Source of the DNA: Inia geoffrensis
Taxonomy: Eukaryota > Chordata > Mammalia > Artiodactyla > Iniidae
Length of the DNA: 64,000 nt
Assembly (NCBI GenBank): GCA_036417435.1
Contig: CM070899.1
Span: forward strand, 155,625,494 to 155,689,493
Direction: 5' to 3'
The notes under the pieces were generated by a model. The model did no database searches. It was not told the origin of the DNA and was given only the letters and a program-made list of their open reading frames with translations. This document shows positions 21,893 through 34,404 of this stretch, piece by piece (the first letter of the stretch is position 1; the number at the start of each line of letters is the position of its first letter). A program made the position numbers and the translations under genes.

Positions 21893-23460
21893 ATGCCAGC
21901 TTTTTCAGTAATCAAGACAGTACAGTACTGGTACAAAAGCAGAAATATACATCAATGGAACAGGTTAGAAAGCCCAGAGAGAAACCCACGCACAAAGGGT
22001 CAACTTATCTTTGATAAAGGAGGCCAGAGTATACAATGGAGAAAAGACAGCCTCTTCAATAAGTGGTGCTGGGAAAGCTGGACAGCTACATGTAAAAGAA
22101 TGAAATTAGAACATTCCCTAACACCATACACAAAAATAAATTCAAAATGGGTTAAAGACCTAAATGTAAGGCCAGACATTATAAAACTCTTAGAGGAAAA
22201 CATAGGCAGAACACTATATGACATAAATCATAGCAAGATCCTTTATGACCCACCTTCTAGAGAAATGGAAATAAAAACAAAAATAAAGAAATGGAACTTA
22301 CTGAAACTTAAAAGCTCTTGCACAACAAAGGAAACCATAAACAAGACAAAAAGACAACCCTCAGAATGGGAGAAAATATTTGCAAACAAAGTAACTGACA
22401 AAGGACTCATCTCCAAAATATACAAGCAGCTCATGCAGCTCAATATCAAAAAAACAAATAGCCCAATCCAAAAATGGGCAGAAGACCTAAATATAGACAT
22501 TTCTCCAAAGAAGATATATGGATTGCCAACAAAAACATGAAAGGATGCTCAACATCACTAATCATTAAAGAAACGCAAATCAAAACTACAATGAGGTATC
22601 ACCTCACACCAGTCAGAATGGCCATCATCAAAAAATCTGCAAACAATAAATGCTGGAGAGGGTGTGGAGAAAAGGGAACCCTCTTGCACTGTTGGTGGGA
22701 ATGTAAATTTATACAGCCACTATGGAGAACAGTATGGAAGTTCCTTAAAAAACTAAAAATAGAACCACCATATGACCCAGCAATCCCATTACTGGGCATA
22801 TACCCTGAGAAAACCATAACTTAAAAAGAGTTATGTGCCACAATGTTCATTGCAGCTCTATTTACAATAGCCAGGACATGGAAGCAACCTAAGTGTCCAT
22901 TGACAGCTGAATGCGTAAAGGAGATGTGGCACATATATACAGTGGAATATTACTCAGCCATAAAAAGAAACAAAATTGAGTTATTTGTAGTGAGGTGGTT
23001 GGACCTAGAGTGTCATACAGAGTGAAGTAAGTCAGAAAGAGAAAAACAAACACCGTATGCTAACACATATATATGGAATCTAAAAAAAATAGTTCTGAAG
23101 AACCTAGGGGCAGGACAGGAATAAAGATGCAGACGTAGAGAATGGACTTGAGGACACGGGGAGGGGGGAGGGTAAGCTGGGACGAAGTGAGAGAGTGGCT
23201 TGGACATATATATACTATCAAATGTAAAATAGATAGCTAGTGGGAAGCAGCCACATAGCACAGGGAGATCAGCTGGGTGCTTTGTGTCCACCTAGAGGGG
23301 TGGGATAGGGAGAATGGGAGGGAGACACAAGAGGGAGGGGATATGGGGATATATGTATACATAGAGCTGATTCACTTTGTTACACAACAGCAACTAACAC
23401 ACCATTGTAAAGCAATTATACTCCAATAAAGATGCTAAAAACTAAAAAAAAAAAAAAAAA
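21893..23460 (+). mobile_element. L1, 5'-truncated, with 3'UTR and poly(A)
   Basis: About 1.57 kb of L1: ORF2 C-terminal third, 3'UTR (TAAAGCAATTATACTCCAAT) and an A-run ending at 23460. ATGCCAG occurs just inside the left edge and just after the A-tail, a possible short TSD. Confidence 0.92.
21905..23025 (+). pseudogene. L1 ORF2 C-terminal remnant in three frames
   Basis: The first frame (to 22540) includes [20 protein letters not shown] and [20 protein letters not shown]. After a frameshift near 22530 a second frame (to 22824) carries the Cys/His motif of the L1 ORF2 C-terminus: CWRGC, seven residues, then HCWWEC. A third part (22843-23025) has [11 protein letters not shown] and YYSAIKRNK. 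The frameshifts and a stop mean no function. The reverse transcriptase core is absent. Confidence 0.92.
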
Positions 23461-24239
23461 TGCCAGTCTCAGTTCCTGGTTAACTTCCTTTCTGGGAATG
23501 GGCCGTGTTTGGTTGAAATCAGTCTGTCCTAACCTCTTCTTGCAGGTAGCAAGTCCCACCCATAGGACAGCAGACACGGTGAATGTCAGATGCCTGGGTG
23601 CAGTGCTTCAGCCTTGAGGATGCCCTGGGGGTTCTGCATCTCCTGCAGCAGACTGTGAGACCTCCCAACTCCTCCTGCACCACACACTCAACCCCCTGCT
23701 CCCAGGGCTAAGGGTAAGTGGGTGGGGTTGGAGAGCAAGCAGCAAAGCTATCGCTCAGAAGGCCATTACCAGCTCCCTGGGGGCAGTCTCAAGTGCCTGA
23801 CCCTGTCACCATGGAGACTGACCGTTATTGGTGGGCTGATATCCAGAGGAATGAGGACTGAGGCTTGTCCAAAGGCTAAGGGAAGTAAGAGGCATTTTGT
23901 CGTTGGCCCATGAAACAGTATAAGAAAAGCTTACCCAGGTTTCTGCTACATTAGGTAAGAATAGAACTAGGAGGGTTTATCAGGTTAGAAATAGGCAAAA
24001 TGATGCTGCACATATTCTCTAAGGGACTAAGCAAACGGTGACCTTCCTGAAGACAGCGGTTTTACATTACTCATCTGCGTCCATCAGCTATACCCAGGGC
24101 GTGCAGGGAGCAGAGATGGATTTCAATAGATGTTTGCCCCGCGGTGCGTGATGTACACCATTACATCTCAGAATCAGATGAAGCCTTCTCTCTGGGTTCT
24201 GGGTTTCCCACATTTCATAGCATGATCTGAGAAGGCAGG
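23461..24239. other. No gene seen
   Basis: Unassigned. Confidence 0.5.
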
Positions 24240-24415
24240 GGTTGGTGACAGATTTCTGTGAATTCTAGGACAACTTCTTAAGCTTCCTAAGCCTCAGTTT
24301 CTCATCTGTAAAACAGAGATGCTGTCTATTGTGTGGGACTTAAGTGACCTGATTCGTTAAAAAATACTGAGCACAGTGACAGGCGGGTAATAACCGTTCA
24401 CTGTTGTGACACAGT
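24240..24415 (+). mobile_element. MIR SINE
   Basis: AAGCCTCAGTTTCTCATCTG, TAAAACAGAGATGCTG, GAGCACAGTGACAGG. Confidence 0.75.
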
Positions 24416-24829
24416 GAGCTGGGAAGCAAAAATGGACGGAAGTAGGCACCCCTACCCTACCCCCAGTGCTCCTGAAGCATCCATGGAGCATCTAGGGAGC
24501 TGTGTATGAGGAGCAGAGGTCCCCAGCCTCCCAAGGACCCCTGTGATGGGCACTGCTCCCTTTACATACTATGGTGAAAACATTCCACACAGATTTAGGA
24601 GCTGCATGTAAAAAAGAAAACCAAAGAGATCCTAAGAGAAAATTAGATTTTTCACATCTTTTGGATTTAATGTGGACAAGTCTTTTCTAAGCATATGAGC
24701 ATAGTCAGAAAGCATAAAGAGAAAGAGTAACGCAATGACCCCACAAATATTTTTATTTGCATTAAGTCAAAAGGCTCACATAAGACATATAGGAGGCATC
24801 AATAAATATTGACTGAAAGAGTGAACAAG
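24416..24829. other. No gene seen
   Basis: Unassigned. Confidence 0.5.
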
Positions 24830-25185
24830 TAAGTAAAATTAAAAGGAAAATTAAGCACTGGGAAAATATTTGCAACTTTATGACAAAAGATTACAGGCTT
24901 AAAATCCTTAGAATAGAGAAGAATCTCATGAACTAATGTGAGAAGAAAATGAACACCTACAAGACAAAGCGGCAAAAACTGTGAACAGACAATTCACAAA
25001 TATGAAATGCAAATGTCCAATAAACGTAAGAAGTGGTTCAATTTCTTTGATTATGCAAGTTGAAACACCCAAGACGTTTTTGCTTATCAAATTAAGAAGG
25101 ATAAAATTATGCCGGCTAGAAGTAAAGGATACAAGGAAATAATAATCTTCATGCTCTACAACTGGGAGTAAAAAAAGGTATAGCT
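24830..25185 (+). mobile_element. Old L1 ORF2 remnant (tentative)
   Basis: The words GACAATTCACAAATATGAAAT and AAATGTCCAATAAACGTAAGA match the pattern of diverged sense L1 ORF2. Confidence 0.5.
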
Positions 25186-25189
25186 TTTT

Positions 25190-26235
25190 AAAATTGAGAT
25201 ATAATTCCCATAACCCTCAACTTATCTTTTTAAAGTATAAAATTCAGTGGTTTTTAGTAGAGTCATAAAGTTGTGCAGCCAGCACCACTATCTAATTCTA
25301 GAAAATTTTCATTATTCAAAAAAAAATCACCAGTACCCCATAGCAGTCTCTCCATTTCCCCCTCCTCCCCAGCTCCTGGCAACCACTAATCTACTTCCTT
25401 TCTCTATGGGTTTACCTATTCTGGACATTGTATATATTTGGAAACAGCAATATGTGGCCTTTGTTTTTTTTTGCGGTACGCGAGCCTCTCACTGTTGTGG
25501 CCTCTCCCGTTGCGGAGCACAGGCTCCGGACGCGCAGGCTCAGCGGCCATGGCTCACGGGCCCAGCCACTCCGCGGCACGTGGGATCTTCCCGGACCGGG
25601 GCACGAACCCGTGTTCCCTGCATCGGCAAGCGGACTCTCAACCACTGCGCCACCAGGGAAGCCGCAATATGGGACCTTTTGTTCTAGTTTCTTTCACTTG
25701 GAAGAACGTTTTCAAGACTCATCCATGTTGTAGCATGTATTAGTACTTCATTCCTTTTTATGGCTGAATAATATTCCATTGCATGGATATAGCACTTTTT
25801 GTTTATCTGTTCATTAGTTGATGGGCATTTGGGTTGTTTCCACTTTTTGGCTATTATAAATAACGCTGCATGAACATTCGTGTACAAAGTTTTGTGTGAA
25901 CAAATTTTCAGTTCTCTTAGATATATACCTAGGAGTGGAATTACTGAGTCTTATGGTAACTCTATGTTTCAACTTTTGAGGAATTGCCAAACTGGTTTCC
26001 AAAGCGACTGCGCCATTTTACATTCCCGCTAGTTTTATAAAACAGTTCTATTACTCCACATCTTTGTGAACACTTGTTATTGTCTGTCTTTTCAATTACA
26101 GCCCGCCTAGTGGGTGTACAGTGCTACATGGTTTCTCAATGCTATATGGTTTCTCATGGTTTTGACTTGCATTTCTCTAGTGCTTAGAATGTTGAGCATC
26201 TTTTCATGTGCTAGGTACTTCCTTTTTGGAGAACA
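25190..26235 (-). mobile_element. Old L1 remnant, interrupted by a SINE
   Basis: Antisense L1 words: TTTATGGCTGAATAATATTCC, GGGCATTTGGGTTGTTTCCA, CTAGGAGTGGAATTACTGAG. The SINE at 25470-25662 splits it. Confidence 0.8.
25447..25682 (-). mobile_element. Young CHR-type SINE nested in L1
   Basis: GCGGTACGCGAGCCTC through CACCAGGGAAGCC. The imperfect TSDs begin GCAATATG on both sides (25447 and 25663). Confidence 0.92.
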
Positions 26236-26830
26236 GTTTGGTACTATGTTCAAAAAAACTACTAAATGTGCATATACTTTGACCATAATTCCTGATTCTA
26301 GAATCCATACCAAGGACTAATTATGGATGGCTAAGAAATTTACCTGAAATGATGCCCATCCTGATGTTAGGTAAAGAGCAAAGAGTTGGAAACAAAGTCT
26401 AACTATTGGGTGTTGATTAAATAAGTGATGGTCCATCCATAAAAAGAATACAATAACATAATTTAAAATAATCTCGTAGAAGACTGATGACATGGAATTA
26501 AAAATACAGGCTATAGGGGCTTCCCGGGTGGCACAGTGGTTGAAAGCCCGCCTGCCGATGCAGGGGACGCAGGTTCGTGCCCCGGTCCGGGAAGATCTCA
26601 CATGCCGCGGAGCAGCTGGACCAGTGAGCCATGGCCGCTGAGCCTGCACTCCGCAACAGGAGAGGCCACAACAGTGAGAGGCCCGCATACCACTAAAAAA
26701 AAAAAAAAAAAAAAAAAAAAACAAGCTATAAAACATTACAATCCTAATTTTATTTAAAAATGTATAAATATGTGAGGGAAAATGGCCATAAAGACATCAT
26801 AAAGATATATACTAAAATACTAATAATGAT
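26236..26830 (+). mobile_element. Old L1 3' remnant, interrupted by a SINE
   Basis: Sense L1 words: CTTTGACCATAATTCCTG, GATGGTCCATCCATAAAAAG. It resumes after the SINE to about 26830. Confidence 0.55.
26506..26736 (+). mobile_element. Young CHR-type SINE with internal deletion
   Basis: GGGGCTTCCCGGGTGGCACAG through AGGCCCGCATACCACT and a 26-base A-run. The CGCGCGTCCGGAGCCTGTG block is missing. TSDs ACAGGCTATA and ACAAGCTATA. Confidence 0.9.
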
Positions 26831-27055
26831 TATGGATACTTTTTTTGGTAACAGCTCTTTTGAGATATCACTCACAAACTACAAAATTCATTATTTAGGA
26901 TATACAATTCAATGGTTTTTGTATATTCACAAAGTTGCACAATCATCACCACAATCAATTTTAGAACATTTTCATACCCTCAGAAAGAAACTGTACCAAT
27001 TAGCAGTCACTGCCCTAGGCAACCATGGATCAACTTTGTCTCTCTAGCTCTGTTG

Positions 27056-27370
27056 GACTTCCCTGGTGGTGCAGTGGTTAGGAATCCGCCTGCCAATGCA
27101 GGGGACACGGGTTCGAGTCCTGGTCCAGGAAGATCCCACATGCTGTGGAGCAAGTAAGGCCGCGAACCACAACTGTAGAGCCCGTGTGCCACAACTACTG
27201 AAGCCCACACACCTAGAGCCCATGCTCCTCAACAAGGAGAAGCCACCACAATAAGAAGCCCTCATACCGCAAAGAAGAGTAGTCCCTGCTCGCTGCAACT
27301 AGAGAAAGCCTGCATGCAGCAACGAAGACCCAACACAGCCAAAAATAAATAAATTTATTTTTAAAAAAAG
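27056..27370 (+). mobile_element. Older full-length CHR-type SINE
   Basis: GGACTTCCCTGGTGGTGCAG, B box GGTTCGAGTCC, long 3' region to AACACAGCCAAAAATAAATA. Confidence 0.9.
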
Positions 27371-28144
27371 ATTTATATTTGTCTATTTCATGTATTTTAT
27401 GCACATGAAATAAAATATATGTGGTCTTTTTTTATTTAGAATACAATAGAGTTAGAATAAAGTTTTCAAGTTTCATCCATGTTGTATCTTGAATCAGTAC
27501 TTCTTTTCTTTTATGATTGAATAATATTATATTGTATAGATATACCACATAATTTTATTTATCCATTCACCAGTTTATTGACATTTGGGTTGTTTTCACT
27601 TTTGGCTGTTATGAATATTCTTGCCCAAGTTTTTGTGTGGATACATGTTTGTATTTCTCTTGAGTATATTCCTAGGACTGGAATTGCTGTGTGCCTTTTG
27701 AGGAACTGCCCAACAGTTTTCCTAAGTGTCTGCACCATTTTATAATCCCACCAGCAGTGTATGGGGTTTTATTTTAGCTCTCACATTTAATCTTTGATCC
27801 ATGTTAAGTTAAATTTTGCGTAAGGAGTGAGGTCCAACTTTTTTCTTTTGCATGTGGATATAGAGTTGTCCAGTACCATTTGTTGAAAAGACTATTCATT
27901 CCCATTGAATTGTCTTGTCACTCTTGTGGAAAATGAGTTGACTGTAAATGTGAGGGTTTATTTCTGGACTTTCAGTTCAAGCCTATTTATCTATATATGT
28001 CTAACCTTATGCTAGTACCACACTGGCTTCTCCATGATTATAGTTTTGCAGTAAGTTTGAAATGAGGAAATATGAGTCCTCCAATTTTGTCCTTCTTTTT
28101 AAAGATACTTTAACTAATCTGAGTCCCTTGAATTTCCATATACA

Positions 28145-28250
28145 TTTTTTTATACATTATTTTCTCAGTTCCCCAACTAGGGATTGAACCTGGACCATGA
28201 CAGTGAAAGCCCGGAATCCTAACCACTAGGCCACTAGGGAACCCCCCTCC
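28145..28250 (-). mobile_element. Short tRNA-Glu-derived SINE nested in L1
   Basis: TTCCCCAACTAGGGATTGAA, AATCCTAACCACTAGGCCAC. Confidence 0.82.
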
Positions 28251-28442
28251 ATATAAATTTTAGAGTCAGCTTGTCAATGTCTGCAAAGAAGCTAAGTAGA
28301 ATTTTGATAGGGACTGCACTGAATCTGCAGATCTGTTTGTATTGCCATGTTAACAATATCAAGTCCTCCAATCCACGAACATGGATGTCTTTCCAATTAT
28401 TAGGTCTTCTATAATTTCTTTCAGCAATGTTTTATAGGGTGT

Positions 28443-30192
28443 TTTAAAATTAATTTTTATTGGAGTATAGTTGATTTACAATGTTGTGTTAGTTTCTGCT
28501 GTACAGCAAAGTGAATCAGTTATACATATACATATATCCGCTCTTTTTTAGATTCTTTTCCCATATAGGTCATTACAGAATATTGAGTAGAGTTCCCTGT
28601 GCTATACAGTAGGGTCTTATTAGTTATCCCTTTAATATATAGTAGTGTGTATATATGTCAATCCCAATCTCCCAATTTATTGCTCCCCACGCTTTACCCC
28701 TTGGTAACCGTACGTTTGTTTTCTACATCTGCGACTCTATTTCTGTTTTGTAAATAAGTTCATTTGTACCATTTTTTGAGATTCCACATATAAGCAATAT
28801 CATATTGTCTTTTGTCTTTCTCTGTCTGGCTTACTTCACTCAGTATGACAACCTCTAGGTCCGTCCATATCACTGCAAATGGCATTATTTCATTCTTTTT
28901 ATGGCTGAGTAATATTCCATTGTATATATGTACCACATCTTCTTTATCCATTCATCCGTCAATGGACATTTAGGTTGCTTCCATGTCCTGGCTATTGTAA
29001 ATCGTGCTGCAATGAACGTTGGGGTGCACGTATCTTTTCGAATTATGGTTTTCTCCAGACGTATGCCCAGGAGTGGGATTTCTGAGTCATATGGTAATTC
29101 TATTTTTAGTTTTTTAAGGAACCTCCATACTGTTCTTCATAGTGGCTGTACCAGTTTACATTCCCACCAACAATTTAGGAAGGATCCCTTTTCTCCATAC
29201 CCTCTCCAGCATTTATCGTTTGTAGATTTTTTGATGATGGCCATTCTGACTGGTGTGAGGTGATACCTCACTGTAGTTTTGATTTTCATTTCTCTAATAA
29301 TTAGTGATGTGGAGCATCTTTTCATGTGCTTTTTGGCCATCTGTATGATTTCTTTGGAGAAATGTCTATTTAGATTTTCCACCCAGGCTTTGATTGTGTT
29401 GTTTGTTTTTTTTGATATTGAGCTGCATGAGCTGTTTGTATATTTTGGAGATTAATCCCTTCTGGGTCACTTCATTTGCAAATGTTTTCTCCCATTCTGT
29501 GGGTTGTCTTTTCACTTTTTTTATGGTTTTCTTTGCTGTGCAAAAGCTTTCAAGTTTAATTAGGTCCCATTTGTTTATTTTTGTTTTTATTTTCATTACT
29601 CTAGGAGGTGGATCAAAAATGATCTTGCTGCCATTTATGTCAGAGAGAGTTCTGCCTATGTTTTACTCAAAGAGTATTATAGTATCTGGTCTTACATTTA
29701 AGTCTTTAATCCATTTTTAGTTTACTTTTGTGTATGGTGTTAGAGAATGTCTAATTCATTCTTTTACATGTAGCTGTCCAGTTTTCTCAGCACCACTTAT
29801 TGAAGAGACTGGCTTTTTTCCATTGTATATTCTTGCCTCCTTTGTCATAGGTTAGGTGACCATAGGTGTGTGGGTTTATCTCTGGACTTTCTATCCTGTT
29901 CCATTGATTTATATTTCTGTTTTTGTGCTAGTACCACACTGTTTTGATTGCTGTAGCTTTGTAGTATAGTCTGAAGTCAGGGAGCCTGCTTTCTCCAGCT
30001 CCATTTTTCTTTCCCAAGATTGCTTTGGCTGCTCAGGGTCTTTTGTGTTTCCTTGCAAATTTGTTCTAATTCTGTAGATCAATTTGTATTGCCATCGTAA
30101 CAATATTAAGTCTTCCAACCCACGAACATGGGATGTCTTTCCATTTATTAGGTCTTCTATAATTTCTTTCAACAATGTTTTACAGGTTTTGG
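28443..30192 (-). mobile_element. L1, 5'-truncated, antisense
   Basis: Starts at the left with the L1 3'UTR (TTTTTATTGGAGTATAGTTG) and ends at the right in ORF2 (GGTCTTCTATAATTTCTTTC). The ORF2 pieces are broken: minus-strand frames at 28760-28951, 29137-29382 and 29366-29596 carry [20 protein letters not shown] and [20 protein letters not shown] stretches in different frames. Confidence 0.9.
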
Positions 30193-30194
30193 AG

Positions 30195-30450
30195 TGTATG
30201 TTTTGTATTTCTTTTGTTAATGGGTAATGTTTTCAGTGTGGTAAAATATACAAAACATAAAATTTACCATTTTATCCATTTTTAAGTGGCATTAAGTACC
30301 TTCACCTTACTGTGCATCCGTCATCGGCATCCATCTCCAGAACTTCATTTTCCTAAAATGAAACTCTGTACCCGTTTAACACTGACTGCCCTTTCCCTTC
30401 TTCCTCCAGCCCCTGGTCACCATAATCTGTGAACTGATATGCATTTGCAA
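30195..30450 (-). mobile_element. Old L1 3' fragment
   Basis: GGTAAAATATACAAAACATAA, TTACCATTTTATCCATTTTT, AAATGAAACTCTGTACCCG. Confidence 0.65.
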
Positions 30451-31520
30451 TGGCTCCAACGTGGGGTTCATGTAATCACTTTGCTGACAACTTGGAAACT
30501 TGTCTCATTTCCTTCCTCGGAGTTGTGAGTCAGAACGTGATTGGCAAAAGTACCTTGGATTTTTTTCCATGAGCAGTAAGACCTGACACTTGTAAATACT
30601 CTGTACCTCTCACCCACTTTCATGATGCAGTGCCTGGGGAAGTTTATACCTATTTCTGGGTATGGAACAATGAACAGGGAAGGTGAATCTGTTGACCTGT
30701 TGGTTAGTGATACCCCCTGTCTTCCGACTCAGGTCGCTGCTATTTCCACCCTAACCGTGTGGTCTTCCTTTTCCCAGGCAGCACAGAAAGCAGGAAAGAA
30801 CAGAATTCAATGGAGCAGTTTTGGCGAACAAGTCAACATGCAAACAGGAACAAGAGCCCTGGGACTTTCCTAAAACAAACAAAGCATTTAAAAGAAATAA
30901 CAATATTTAGCAGAACTCAAAACAGCCAATTCCAGATTAGGAAAACAACTTGCTGCAACCAAAAACTCTCACACCACAGCACCAAAAAATGGTACATTAA
31001 GTTTACGAAATCTTTTTACGATGGGGAAAGATCAGTTTTCAGCTCCAGGAAGAACTACTGAGTCCTCAACTGATCCAACTCAAAGGCCCATCCCAACTCT
31101 TGGTTCACTCCTGCTTCCCCAAGTGCCCGTTTTCCTGTCAAATTGCTATTGTCGCTAAGCCTTCACGTTTCCTCTTAATCATATTTCTTCCCTTAGGCCC
31201 TTTTTCACTAATGAGTCAAAGCTCCAGGCAGCTGTCAAATATTCCTCTTGTGCAGGCCAAGCCTTCCATGGAGTGACACCACAAATTTCAGATGCAAACG
31301 GATGTGATGAAGCAATTGATGTTGGACTTGGCATGGCCCTCGGCAGAGAAATGGAGCTGAAAGGGAAGGAGCCATGTGGAGCCAGGATACACATTATTTC
31401 CAGAAGAGTCATTGGGATATAAATTGCACATGGCCCAGATTCAGAGTCTGGGGTCAAACATTTGGGAGATCATATGGTCTAGAGTCTCTCAGCCCAGCTA
31501 CACTTGGGATCAGTAAACAT
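30451..31520. other. No gene seen
   Basis: Unassigned. Frames of about 80-100 codons at 30622-31061 and 31179-31457 have no recognisable product. Confidence 0.5.
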
Positions 31521-31524
31521 CCTA

Positions 31525-31995
31525 GACCAAGGATCTGAAAACTATGGCCCGTGGACCCAATATAATCCTCTGTCTATTTTTCCACGGCTGGCAATCTTTA
31601 CATGATTTTTAACTTTTTAAATATTTGAAAAAAATCAAATAATATTGTTGACATTAAAATTATATACAATTATGGGACTTCGCTGGTGGTCCAGTGGTTG
31701 AGACTCCACTTCCACTGCAAGGGGCGTGGGTTTGATCCCTGGTCAGGGAAGATCGTGCATGCCACACAGTGCATGGCCAAAAAAAAAATAAATAAATAAA
31801 AATTATATATAATTAAAATCTCAGTTTCTAAAATTAAAGTTTTGTTGGATACCACCACACCCATTGACCTATGCCTATGTCTATGGCTGCTTTCTTGCTA
31901 CAATGGAAGAGTTGAGTAGTTGTGTCAGAGACTGTATGGCCCACAGAGCCTAAAATATTTGCTCTGTGGCCCTTTGCAGAGAAAGTTTGCTGTAC
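31525..31995 (-). mobile_element. Nonautonomous DNA transposon remnant (MER type), split by a SINE
   Basis: CTGAAAACTATGGCCCGTGG at one side and GGCCCTTTGCAGAGAAAGTTTG at the other, with CTATGGCTGCTTTCTTGCTAC between. The pattern is common in mammalian genomes. Orientation and subfamily are uncertain. Confidence 0.6.
31658..31815 (+). mobile_element. Short tRNA-Glu-derived SINE nested in a DNA transposon
   Basis: GGGACTTCGCTGGTGGTCCAG to GCATGGCCAAAAAAAAAAT. AT-rich direct repeats (AATTATATACAATTA and AATTATATATAATTA) flank it. Confidence 0.85.
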
Positions 31996-32786
31996 CGTGT
32001 ATTAAACTCTTTTTCACTAACCACAATAGCAAGAGAAGAGAAAGGAACAGGGGAAGAGCCAAACCAAACCACAACCGTCACCTCTAAGATGGGGAGCCTA
32101 GCCTTGTCAGATAGGAACAGGGCTTGGGAACCACTAATTAGGTCTGGCCACTGAGTTTCCATGAAGGTCCCTCTGGATGCAGTGAGGGATGGGACAGGCC
32201 CAGTGACTGACCCCACTGTTGTAGCATCTCCCCCTGCTAGGGCCCATCCTTATCACTCAGTGTGTCTCTGGACGAGAGTAGCCATTCCTCTCCTAGTCCC
32301 CAGGGGAGAAAAAGTCTAAGTTCAGCTCCATTTGGCAGATGGAGAATTTGGATGTTGCCTCAAGACCTTACGTGGAGTAGCAACAATGCGGGGCGTAATT
32401 GACATACTCAAGATCAGTCCCTTCTCTAAATTTAGCTTGTTCCCTGGGCTCAGTCCTGTGTCCTGATACAGCCCAGGGCGCTGGATCATGTCTTCAGTCT
32501 TCCCAAGGGCCGTCTTGTGAAAGATGGTTCTGTGAGGTCCCAGAGGTCAAAACTAGTACTAATGGGAGGACCGATAGTAGATTTGAACTCAACCTGGGAA
32601 AGACTTGGTTCACAATGTTTGCTGAGCAGAGCTGGATCCAGCCACCGTGGGAGGCCATGAGCTTACTGCTTTAGCAGAGATGCTGTGGGTAGTGAGAAAA
32701 GTGGTGGGGTCAGATGACCTCTGGATGCTATGAATCAATTCATGGATTAAGGGGCAGAGTTTGTGGACTCGGACACTGCATGCAGC
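31996..32786. other. No gene seen
   Basis: Unassigned. Confidence 0.5.
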
Positions 32787-32962
32787 AGCTCAGAGCATGG
32801 TTTCTGAAGTCAGAGCTGTCCCAAGTTCAAATCACGGCTCCGTCACTTACTCGGCTTCACTTGGTAAAGCTGAGCCTCAGCTCCCACATCTGTAAAATGG
32901 GAATATGGTCCTTATCGCACTGGGATACTGTTAGGGATAAATTACAGCACATTTAGTGTCAA
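32787..32962 (+). mobile_element. MIR SINE
   Basis: AGCTCAGAGCATGGTTTCTG, TTCAAATCACGGCTCCGTCA, CACATCTGTAAAATGGGAAT. Confidence 0.82.
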
Positions 32963-33669
32963 CAAGAGGTAGCTGTTGTTGCACATTTATTATAAGAAAT
33001 CTTCACTGGTTGTTGATTGCCTTATACATCAGTTGAGTCAAATCTTGGTAGGAAAATTTATCTTTTTGTTTTTCCAAAGCTATTTGAGGGCAGGGAATAG
33101 AGGAAATGAAGAAATAAATAAAATGGCTCCCTGGGATTACACATCAGCCTTCAGGCAGGAGATGGTGACTGTTCTGTGTCTTCCTGGGATCAGTGACATC
33201 AAATGTGTCCTTCATCGAGACTGTTGCTTCAAATCAGGGTTTTGAATTTCTCCCCATGACTCCAAAGGGTTGGGCAAAGAGGAGAGATGCTCGTCAGATG
33301 CCTGATGGTAATGTTACGGACGACGGCTGGCAGGGATTTGGGAATCAGAGAGCATCACGTTAATTTGTTTTTATATATTTCCCAAATGATTTACAAAACC
33401 ATTAATCAAGAATCCCGTTTGGTTGGAAAACAAATGTTGGTGGTGAGTAATGAATACCAGCTCCCGTCACTTTTGTCCTTTTCTGGGAGTTTCTAAAGCT
33501 CTGGACTTGTTGGCTTAACAGTTTACTGCCACCAAGGGAGATTTTTATAAACTGCAGCATCTATGGGCTGCTTTACCGGTATCAGGGAGCTAAGCCCACA
33601 CCTTTAAGAAAGCATAGGACAGGGTAGCTTAACTCCTTCTGCTGGGATGCACGTTTCTTGAATTCTTTT
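32963..33669. other. No gene seen
   Basis: Unassigned. Confidence 0.5.
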
Positions 33670-34150
33670 TAATCCAGTTCTCCTACTGGGTGCCAAACAC
33701 TGGATGAGGCTTTGGAGATAGTGAGTGGGGCCGTCACTGTCCTTAAGGGAACCATGCAGCTGTGTCCATGCAAAGCGGCCCCTGCCCCACGTGTAAGCAT
33801 GGAGCAGGAAGGCCTCGTCGGGCTGGGGGGCCAGAGAAGGCTTCCTGAGCTAAGTTTGGAAGGTCATTAGTTAAGGGCAAGGGCGTCAGAAGAAAAGTTG
33901 CTGCGTAGTCAAAGGCATGAAGGCTGGCGACAGCCTGCGAGAGCAGCAGAGTGAAGTCCAATGAGTGAGGGAGGCAAGAGTTGGCCGTGAAGCTGGAGTG
34001 ATGGATGGGCAGGGCCTTACGGGCAGGCCTTGAATGCCATGTGAAAGAGCGTGGACTGTCCCATGGGGGAAGCGTGGAGGGTTTTAGGAAGAGAGGCGTC
34101 AATCAGATTTGCCCTTTCAAATAGACATTTTGTGAGCCACAGTGTGGAAG
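33670..34150 (-). mobile_element. L2-type LINE remnant
   Basis: Antisense L2-like run: GGTGCCAAACACTGGATGAG, GAGAAGGCTTCCTGAGCTAA, GGCCTTGAATGCCATGTGAA. Confidence 0.6.
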
Positions 34151-34347
34151 ACCAGCTAGAAGGCACTAGCCTGGGCTTGGAGGCTGCTGAGGGGCTGCGG
34201 AGGCACCAGGGTAGCAACGACCCCTCCTCCACTCCTTCAGGGCCCTCACCAGCTCCCCAGGTCGTGTCCTCATGGGGGGGCGGGGTCACTCAATGTCTGC
34301 TGACTTAGCAGGAAGTTGTATCAGCAGACCCAAGTGTCCTGGGGTAA

Positions 34348-34348
<1 letters not shown>

Positions 34349-34384
<36 letters not shown>

Positions 34385-34404
34385 TGTGTCTGTGTCTGTG
34401 TCTG
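34349..34404. repeat. Compound microsatellite (TG)n-(TGTGTC)n
   Basis: About 17 TG units followed by about four TGTGTC-type units. Confidence 0.95.

Larger units (their letters stand above)
26835..28440 (-). mobile_element. Old L1, interrupted by two SINEs
   Basis: Antisense L1 words from the 3' region (TCAATGGTTTTTGTATATTC) to ORF2 (AACCTTATGCTAGTACCACA, ATTAGGTCTTCTATAATTTC). SINEs lie at 27056-27370 and 28145-28250. Confidence 0.8.
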
